37,699 nucleotides of DNA from assembly GCA_964388965.1 (NCBI GenBank), contig CAYMCP010000028.1, positions 1 to 37,699 of the forward strand, in the 5' to 3' direction. This DNA is from Albibeggiatoa sp964388965. Its GTDB lineage: Bacteria; Pseudomonadota; Gammaproteobacteria; Beggiatoales; Beggiatoaceae. The position numbers and the translations under genes were made by a program. Shown here piece by piece: positions 32,905-37,699 of the stretch. The notes beneath the pieces were generated by a model that saw only the letters and a list, made by a program, of their open reading frames with translations, ran no database searches and was not told the DNA's origin. Numbering within the stretch: the first letter of the stretch is position 1; the number at the start of each line of letters is the position of its first letter.

Positions 32905-33470
32905 AAGATTCAAAGACCAAAATTATGGTCAAAATGATAACCGTTATTTTTTAGAACATTATTGTTTTCATTTTCAATTTTCCACCGAGCACGACCTGCA
33001 CTAGCGAGTTCTGAAACATTTTGTTCGGTGATTTCATGGGTAGTTAACCAAGCATTTTTATACTTTTCTTTACCATTGACATCAATCTCGGTTAATTCAA
33101 ACCAATTTAACTTTAAAGCATCATCAGTATCACGCAAAGGTCACTTTCCATGAAGAATAATCTTTTCCCCACTGTTTTAACCAACGCTTGGAAGCTGCTA
33201 ACTCACAATCTTGTTTCTCATGCCCATCTTGAGGTTGAATAAATTCTGGCGGTAATGGTATGACCTGCGATTGATTCGGAGAGACTATTACTGGCGTTAC
33301 TGCTGATGGTACTGTATCCAGTAAATTACGAATTTGGTTGGTACTTGGGATTTTGTGTACTCCAAATAGACTTGTCGCATTATTTTTCCCATGTTTTTTC
33401 TGCATCCGTTCTTGATAATCTAAAAACGAATGAAATAAGGAAGTTGCAGTGTTAAAATCCCTTGCTTATC
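32905..33470 (-). pseudogene. DDE transposase remnant with frameshift and deletion
   Basis: Two minus-strand pieces belong to one gene. The N-terminal piece reads FNTATSLFHSFLDYQERMQK, then KHGKNNATSLFGVHKIPSTN and QIRNLLD. After an internal deletion it resumes at EFIQPQDGHEKQDCELAASK. A frameshift near 33,130 leads to the C-terminal piece RDTDDALKLNWFELTEID and NVSELASAGRARWKIENENN, ending YHFDHNF. IPSxNQIRNLLD and GRARWKIEN-N-N-LK-GYH-H-FG are features of a DDE transposase group with IS4-like YREK end. The central catalytic third is missing, so it is inactive. Confidence 0.7.
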
Positions 33471-33500
33471 AATATGTGACTCAAGTTGTATGCTGCTCAT
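33438..33500 (-). pseudogene. Antitoxin-like 5' fragment truncated by the transposase remnant
   Basis: A strong ribosome-binding site (TTGGAGG, then ATC) precedes ATG at 33,498-33,500. The product MSSIQLESHIDKQGILTLQL resembles the N-terminus of small strand-rich antitoxins (xxSHIxxDGILxLxxP) common in cyanobacteria and sulfur bacteria. The frame stops at about residue 25 where the transposase remnant begins. So an antitoxin gene, and its toxin, appear to have been lost here. Confidence 0.45.
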
Positions 33501-33573
33501 GATGCCTCCAATCTAAAATTTGTTTTTTTAGAATATAATATAGAACCAAACTTTTTAAAATAGGAACAAAGCA

Positions 33574-33984
33574 ATGTACGCAGAACTCTTTAAACACTTT
33601 GAAAACAAAGAAAACCTAGGTGGCAAAGCATGGCAACATGCACTCAACATTGATTTAATCGAGCAACAAAATATTAAAGATTGCTCATTACACTGCTTTC
33701 ATTATCAGCAAATGCTTGAATTATTTATGAAATACTTGCTAGAAACTAAAAGTAAACATAGCTTATATTCAAGAACTCATAAATTGAATAAATTGCTAGA
33801 AGAACTCATCGAATACACCGATTTCAAAACCAATAAATCCAGCTATCGAATGGCAATACAAGTGATTACCGTCTGTGCAGAAGAATACCGCTACAACTTT
33901 TTAATTGACTGCGAAGGCTATCGAGACAGTGTACAAATTGCCAATGAATTGCTACAGGAATTATTGGATTTTGAAAAAGCATAG
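33574..33984 (+). CDS. HEPN-like helical protein
   Basis: A 136-residue all-helical protein with ribosome-binding site AGGA upstream. HCFHYQQMLELFMKYLLE (about 41-58), SRTHKLNKLLEEL (about 70-82) and CAEEYRYNFLIDCEGYRDS (about 100-118) follow the helix order of HEPN-domain proteins: a helix with a Q-x-x-E-L-x-K core, then H-x-L. The Rx4-6H ribonuclease motif of HEPN toxins is not seen. It may therefore be a nucleotide-binding or partner type, usually paired with a nucleotidyltransferase (MNT). No such gene is adjacent. Function uncertain. Confidence 0.5.
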   Translation: MYAELFKHFENKENLGGKAWQHALNIDLIEQQNIKDCSLHCFHYQQMLELFMKYLLETKSKHSLYSRTHKLNKLLEELIEYTDFKTNKSSYRMAIQVITVCAEEYRYNFLIDCEGYRDSVQIANELLQELLDFEKA

Positions 33985-34036
33985 AAAATGACAAAATACT
34001 TGAACTCGTGACCATGCACCGCGTCGTCACCCAACA

Positions 34037-34052
34037 GGACGCACCAGCGTCC
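34037..34052. repeat. REP-like palindrome GGACGC-ACCA-GCGTCC
   Basis: Six-base arms GGACGC and GCGTCC around the loop ACCA. It lies between the convergent HEPN-like and OmpA-like genes and belongs to the same GACGC family as the hairpins at 35,749 and 35,832. A further GACGCAGTGCGTAGAACGAG follows at 34,062-34,081. Confidence 0.7.
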
Positions 34053-34088
34053 ACCACAGTTGACGCAGTGCGTAGAACGAGAATTCAT

Positions 34089-34625
34089 TTAATTCAATCG
34101 CATAAATTCCACTCGCCGATTTTGTGCGCGACCGATTTCTGTACTATTGGAATCAATTGGTTTAGTTTCGCCATAGCCTGTGATTTCTAATCTTTCTGCT
34201 TCAATATCCAAGCCTTTGACTAAAAAATCTTTAACCGCTTGTGCGCGTTGAATCGATAAACCCAAATTATATGGTTCACTGCCCACATTGTCGGTGTGTC
34301 CAATAATTTCAAATCTCACATTTTCTAATCCTGTTTTTAATGCTTTGGCAAATTCATTCAGCAATGCGTAGGATTCGGTTTTAATATTAGCTGAATCGAA
34401 ATCAAACAAAATTAATGCACCGACTTTGGGTTGGTCTGGTTCGACGGATTCAACTCCTTTTGGATCACCTAAACCTTTGGATTGACGCGAATTTGAAGGT
34501 TTAGGTGTCAGGTGTTGAATAAAACCATCAGCAGTTGTCGGAAAATTTAAGCTCATCTCCGCACAAACGTTAATATTCAGCACTAAAAGCAGGAATGCAA
34601 AATTTATTTTGCCAGTAATTGTCAT
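34089..34625 (-). CDS. OmpA-like peptidoglycan-binding protein
   Basis: A 178-residue secreted protein. Signal peptide at 1-22 (LLLVLNINVCAE). The linker at about 35-65 is proline- and serine-rich. The OmpA C-terminal domain is at about 70-178: LILFDFDSANIKTES, then EIIGHTDNVGSEPYNLGLSI and QRAQAVKDFL, TGYGETKPI, AQNRRVEF. The aspartate and arginine that bind diaminopimelate (D of HTDNVG, R of NRRVE) are present. It has no beta-barrel domain. It is divergent from the DUF4384 gene, about 96 bp away, a pairing frequent in these bacteria. It probably anchors a complex to peptidoglycan. Confidence 0.85.
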   Translation of the reverse strand: MTITGKINFAFLLLVLNINVCAEMSLNFPTTADGFIQHLTPKPSNSRQSKGLGDPKGVESVEPDQPKVGALILFDFDSANIKTESYALLNEFAKALKTGLENVRFEIIGHTDNVGSEPYNLGLSIQRAQAVKDFLVKGLDIEAERLEITGYGETKPIDSNSTEIGRAQNRRVEFMRLN

Positions 34626-34721
34626 AATATATTCCTCAATAATTAATCTAAAATAATTATAACCGATTTGATATAATCAACATTCAAATTTTGCGTTCTT
34701 TTAAAAACTACGGAGACTATC

Positions 34722-35696
34722 ATGTCACGACTATTATTGATGTTGATTTTAGTTATTTCACTGAATATAGTCACACCCATAGCTCAAGCGGCTTTGCAAG
34801 GTTTGGTGTGGACTGCGGTTAAAGAATTGGCTGTAGATACGGCGATTGATGCGGTGCAGGATTTTTTCAAAGAATCTATTTCACCAGAGGAAATCAAGAC
34901 ACTGCAAAAGCAAGTCGCAGAGTTGGAGCAGCAGCTTAAACAAAAACAGCAGTCTGGTGATTATCCTTCGCAACAGGAATTTAATTCAATTCAGAATTTG
35001 GTAACGAGTTTAAAAACCTTGTTAAATCAATTTGATAAGCAATTTGGTAAGGTTGAAGAACGTGTATCACAGGTGGAATCAGAATTAGCGCAAATTCGCC
35101 AATCTTTGCAAACGGTTTCGAGTCAATCGTCTAAAACAGGCTTAGATTTTTCAATTCGTTATGTGTATCGGCATGGTCAGCAAGGGACGTTTAAGCCGTT
35201 GAATGAAGGCGATGTGTTGCAATCTGGGGATTTTTATAAAATTATTGTCACGCCTAAACAGGATAGTTATTTGTATATTTTTCAATTAGATGGTGCAAAT
35301 AAATTGTATCGTTTGTTTCCAATGGATCGTTTTAAAGGTGTGCAGTTGGGCAATGTGAATCCCGTAAAAGCGAATCAAACTTATTATTTACCTAAAAAAA
35401 ATAAGTCATTTACCTTAGATAAGCAAACGGGTACGGAAAAATTATATTTGCTGGCGAGTGCGCAAGCGGACGTGGTGTTAGAAAATCAAGCGCAAATTTT
35501 ACAGTTGGATAAGCCTGCGACGCAAAATCAGCTTTTAACCACGATTAAGCAAAAGAAAGGTTTAGGTGAAATTGTTGATGATGTAAATACAGTAGAAACT
35601 TGGCGTGAGGATGAACAAACATTTTCAGTTTCAATGCAGCGTTTGCAAGATTTGTGTAATGGGTGTGTACATGTGTTGAGTTTTGAGCATCGGTAA
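34722..35696 (+). CDS. Secreted DUF4384 protein with N-terminal coiled coil
   Basis: A 324-residue protein with signal peptide MSRLLLMLILVISLNIVTPIAQA. A coiled coil covers about 55-135 (EEIKTLQKQVAELEQQLKQK). The DUF4384 domain lies at about 148-250: IRYVYRHGQQGTF, VLQSGDFYKIIVTPKQDSYL, YIFQLDGANKLYRLFP, TYYLPKKNKSFTLD and TEKLYLLAS. Known: DUF4384 domains occur in proteins with caspase, kinase or OmpA partners; their role is not established. The divergent OmpA-like gene suggests shared control and an envelope function. A ribosome-binding site (CGGAGA) precedes the ATG. Two cysteines near the C-terminus (LCNGC) could form a disulfide. Confidence 0.7.
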   Translation: MSRLLLMLILVISLNIVTPIAQAALQGLVWTAVKELAVDTAIDAVQDFFKESISPEEIKTLQKQVAELEQQLKQKQQSGDYPSQQEFNSIQNLVTSLKTLLNQFDKQFGKVEERVSQVESELAQIRQSLQTVSSQSSKTGLDFSIRYVYRHGQQGTFKPLNEGDVLQSGDFYKIIVTPKQDSYLYIFQLDGANKLYRLFPMDRFKGVQLGNVNPVKANQTYYLPKKNKSFTLDKQTGTEKLYLLASAQADVVLENQAQILQLDKPATQNQLLTTIKQKKGLGEIVDDVNTVETWREDEQTFSVSMQRLQDLCNGCVHVLSFEHR

Positions 35697-35704
35697 AAGA
35701 AACT

Positions 35705-35850
35705 CTCGTTCTGCGCACCGCGTAGAATGAACCACTGACACATTTGTAGGACGCTAGTGCGTCCAATTAAGTGACGATGCCGTCGTCACAGGGAAAAATT
35801 CTCGTTCTACGCACTACGCAGAATGAGTCACTGACGCACCAGCGTCATAC
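35705..35850. repeat. Cluster of REP-like hairpins
   Basis: Five inverted repeats in 140 bp: TTCTGCGC/GCGTAGAA (35,709-35,727), GGACGC-TAGT-GCGTCC (35,749-35,764), GTGACGA/TCGTCAC (35,771-35,789), TTCTACGC/TACGCAGAA (about 35,805-35,823) and TGACGC-ACCA-GCGTCA (35,832-35,847). They share arms with the elements at 23,558 and 34,037. The cluster lies between two same-strand genes and may affect mRNA stability or be a mobile REP family. Confidence 0.7.
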
Positions 35851-35953
35851 AAGAGGAAAATACCTTGATTTCTAATTTTAACCAAAACTCTAAACGAATA
35901 AGGGCGACACGTTTGCTTATCTATCTACAACATGTACATCTGGAGAGGACATC

Positions 35954-36898
35954 ATGGATAAAAAGCTTTTAGATGAAATTCTTGAATGTTTACCCAAAGG
36001 ACGGACTTTATTTAGCTATTTTAAAGACCGTTATGCGTTGACGTTGCTATCCTACTATTTGAGCAATAAACCACAAAAAATCAGCATATTAAAACAATCT
36101 CCTTTCGCTAAGTTATTACAAAAACCAGTCGTTAAATCAGCTTTAGCACTCGCTGGACAAGGCGAACTTGCACCAGAACATCTAGCTACAATTTGGAATG
36201 AAGAATTACATTTTTTATTAGGTCTCACCTATTGGGGATGCCATAAATATAATCCTTATTATCAAACCTCACGCGCTGGCTATAATCTTGTTTTACAACT
36301 TAATTTTTCTAATCAACATGAACAATCATACCGCCGCTTAGTCAAACCTTGGTATAAAGCGCGTTTTAATTCTTCTTCTCATCCAACAATGCAACACAAT
36401 GATAATACTGAGCTATTTCGTGAAACATTAGCGTGGGCGCGAATTGATTTAGATTTTACATCAGATGAGGCATTAATCGAAGAAATACAAAGCGATTGGA
36501 TTAAACAAGTTACCAATACATTTGATCGCATGACATCTCATAAAGATGAAGAAGATTATTACTATGAATACGGTTTAGATGCCGAACCAACAGAAATTAT
36601 TACCTACGTTGATACTATTCTAAAACCCTACATGATCGTTTGGGAAGAGGCTATGTTGACTGCAACAATCCAGTTTATTCGTAATGAATTAGGTATCCAC
36701 CATATCTATTATCACACCTATGAAACAGGTTGCCTGCTAAAACATTGTACTCCTCCACGTTCCTTATATACCAACATTCCGCGTAAATTTTGTTTTCAGG
36801 AAACGACTGAAATACCAAGTTTTTTATATAATTTACATCATGTGCGAAAAGAATTACAGCGTCTGCCAACGCCCCGTTTTTTTAAACTCAGTCTTTAA
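35954..36898 (+). CDS. Unrecognised protein with EIQSD motif
   Basis: A 314-residue cytoplasmic protein with GGAGAGGACATC before the ATG. The first 90 residues are helical. ARIDLDFTSDEALIEEIQSDWIK at about 158-180 is followed by an acidic, tyrosine-rich stretch (EDEEDYYYEYG). Then come WEEAMLTATIQFIRNELGIH (about 235-255), IYYHTYETG, PPRSLYTNIPRKFCF and a basic C-terminus. EIQSD followed by a tryptophan helix, and then a strand with T/G, is seen in large polyvalent phage proteins and related ADP-ribosyltransferase-like or NTP-binding domains. I infer distant relation only. Its function is not known. Confidence 0.5.
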   Translation: MDKKLLDEILECLPKGRTLFSYFKDRYALTLLSYYLSNKPQKISILKQSPFAKLLQKPVVKSALALAGQGELAPEHLATIWNEELHFLLGLTYWGCHKYNPYYQTSRAGYNLVLQLNFSNQHEQSYRRLVKPWYKARFNSSSHPTMQHNDNTELFRETLAWARIDLDFTSDEALIEEIQSDWIKQVTNTFDRMTSHKDEEDYYYEYGLDAEPTEIITYVDTILKPYMIVWEEAMLTATIQFIRNELGIHHIYYHTYETGCLLKHCTPPRSLYTNIPRKFCFQETTEIPSFLYNLHHVRKELQRLPTPRFFKLSL

Positions 36899-37080
36899 AA
36901 TCGTTTTACTTCAGCAACAACATTTTTTAGAAATTAAATGCCTAATCGTACCTACAATTTTGTTGTACGCTTACCACTCCTACACAAAGGTGGCGTACAC
37001 GAAAAATCTAAAATCACTCAAAAACTGACTAAATTTTTAAGTTAATCTATTGCAGTAAAATAAATTACAGGTAAGATAGA

Positions 37081-37350
37081 ATGATACCGACCTGTAAAAT
37101 CAAAGGCAACTTGATGGACAGTGAAATGCCTTCTCAGTCTCAGCAACAAACCAAAAAAGTGACAGTGACTTTAAAACTGGATGCTGAAGTTGTGCGTTGG
37201 TTCATGCAACAAAATGACGGGATAGATGACTATCATGCACGTATCAATAACTCACTGCGTGCCTATATGGAAAGTAAACAACGTCAACAAATTAAAATTG
37301 CTCATATCGAACAGATAAAACGTCAATTAGCTGAAAAAGGGCTAACTTGA
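37081..37350 (+). CDS. BrnA-like antitoxin
   Basis: An 89-residue protein. Residues about 25-65 (KVTVTLKLDAEVVRWFMQQN, then YHARINNSLRAYMESK) match the ribbon-helix-helix BrnA antitoxin pattern: VTLxLDxxVxxWF, Q-x-RIN-x-LRAYM. Its usual partner BrnT, an RNase encoded directly upstream, is not present; the 180 bp before it hold no gene. So it is a solitary antitoxin, or a regulator that has been recruited. The next gene starts where it stops (TGATG), implying coupled translation. The start may be 37,081 or the internal ATG at 37,114. Confidence 0.65.
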   Translation: MIPTCKIKGNLMDSEMPSQSQQQTKKVTVTLKLDAEVVRWFMQQNDGIDDYHARINNSLRAYMESKQRQQIKIAHIEQIKRQLAEKGLT

Positions 37351-37652
37351 TGACTAAACCGTCAATCCCATTTGTTATTTATAGCCTGATTTTTACCCTA
37401 TTTTGTTTAAGCGTGATTTGGTTTCTGCGTAATTTTGAGCTGGTAACTGAACAAGTTTACATCGGTTATCATGGTCTGGCTAGATACAACACGCTTTACG
37501 CCGCCGAAAAATTTGTTAAAAAAATGGGCATTCCTAGTGAAAGTTCGCATTCTGTGAATAAACTTAGTATTGAAACGCTAAGTACACAAAATACCATAAT
37601 TTTAAAGCAAGGTAGTACATTAGCTGAATTTTATGTTGAGAGAATGTTATAG
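37350..37652 (+). CDS. DUF4350-like membrane protein, short
   Basis: A 100-residue protein from ATG 37,350, overlapping the BrnA stop by one base. One membrane helix at about 8-26 (FVIYSLIFTLFCLSVIWFL) is followed by ARYNTLYAAEKFVKKMGIPS and NTIILKQGSTLAEFYVERML. Proteins of the DUF4350 family begin in the same way (membrane helix, ARxNPxLAAExFLxxxGxxxE), but continue for 200-300 residues with a GATase-like domain. Here a TAG ends the frame at residue 101, where WVxxGGHLxV would be expected. It may be truncated by mutation or at an assembly error; the window ends 47 bases later. Confidence 0.55.
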   Translation: MTKPSIPFVIYSLIFTLFCLSVIWFLRNFELVTEQVYIGYHGLARYNTLYAAEKFVKKMGIPSESSHSVNKLSIETLSTQNTIILKQGSTLAEFYVERML

Positions 37653-37699
37653 AACCGATTTGAAATCTAAGAAATATGTTAAACTTTGAAGTTGAGTCA
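37653..37699. other. Window end, no feature seen
   Basis: Forty-seven bases beyond the DUF4350-like stop contain stops in all frames near the gene's continuation, and no start of a new gene is evident. Confidence 0.4.

Larger units (their letters stand above)
32869..33573. other. Gene-poor stretch: transposase remnant and antitoxin-like start
   Basis: No intact gene lies here. The stretch holds a decayed transposase (32,905-33,470, minus) and a short antitoxin-like 5' fragment (33,438-33,500, minus). A promoter region for the HEPN-like gene at 33,574 must be in the last 70 bases. Confidence 0.6.

Overview
The window looks like chromosomal DNA from an AT-rich gammaproteobacterium, probably a large sulfur-oxidiser relative of Beggiatoa/Thiothrix (order Thiotrichales). 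This rests on gammaproteobacterial housekeeping genes (pyrR-pyrB-pyrX, hemA, apaG, argS-SPOR, an Xps-like secretin group), low GC by eye, many decayed insertion sequences and short inverted repeats, and several cyanobacteria-like accessory domains (DUF4388, YRG motifs). The species is inference; the two 100-N runs show it is a draft assembly. || Layout. 1-3,700 is an accessory patch: an XRE regulator, antitoxin and broken PIN toxin operon; a frameshifted secreted protein; a HicA-like toxin/HTH antitoxin pair; a PD-(D/E)XK-like protein; and a second, truncated copy of the XRE gene. 3,877-8,398 is one giant glutamine-rich periplasmic coiled-coil protein, interrupted by two assembly gaps that both lie in tandem repeats. 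8,494-9,333 is an HD-type phosphohydrolase. 9,463-12,241 (minus) is the pyrimidine operon pyrR-pyrB-pyrX, where PyrX is a dihydroorotase homologue lacking its metal ligands. 12,672-13,461 holds two small genes. 13,572-17,728 (minus) is an RND efflux permease with its lipoprotein adaptor. 17,848-18,439 and 20,178-20,610 are mobile-element graveyards flanking gabD and a 53-residue membrane peptide gene. They contain two families of miniature inverted-repeat elements, an IS66 remnant and a tyrosine-recombinase remnant. 20,807-23,157 carries maf, hemA and apaG; 23,188-23,469 is a tRNA cluster transcribed Pro-Arg-His. || 23,746-26,952 (minus) is the most unusual gene: a secreted protein of about 1,068 residues with five or more beta/gamma-crystallin-like units, a glycine-zipper insert and an aerolysin-like pore-forming region. 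27,405-32,868 is argS, a SPOR-domain protein and a partial type II secretion group (M-like, C-like, D secretin). 32,900-33,500 is a decayed transposase that interrupts an antitoxin-like start. 33,574-37,652 carries a HEPN-like protein, a divergent OmpA-like/DUF4384 pair, an unrecognised EIQSD protein, a BrnA-like antitoxin and a short DUF4350-like membrane protein, with REP-like hairpins between them. || How the genes work together. The pyr genes form a tight operon for the first steps of UMP synthesis and its control. The RND pair forms an efflux pump that would need an outer-membrane channel from elsewhere. The secretin group supplies the outer-membrane part of a type II machine whose motor and pseudopilins are not in the window. 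The crystallin-aerolysin protein is a candidate secreted cargo, but no direct link is shown.
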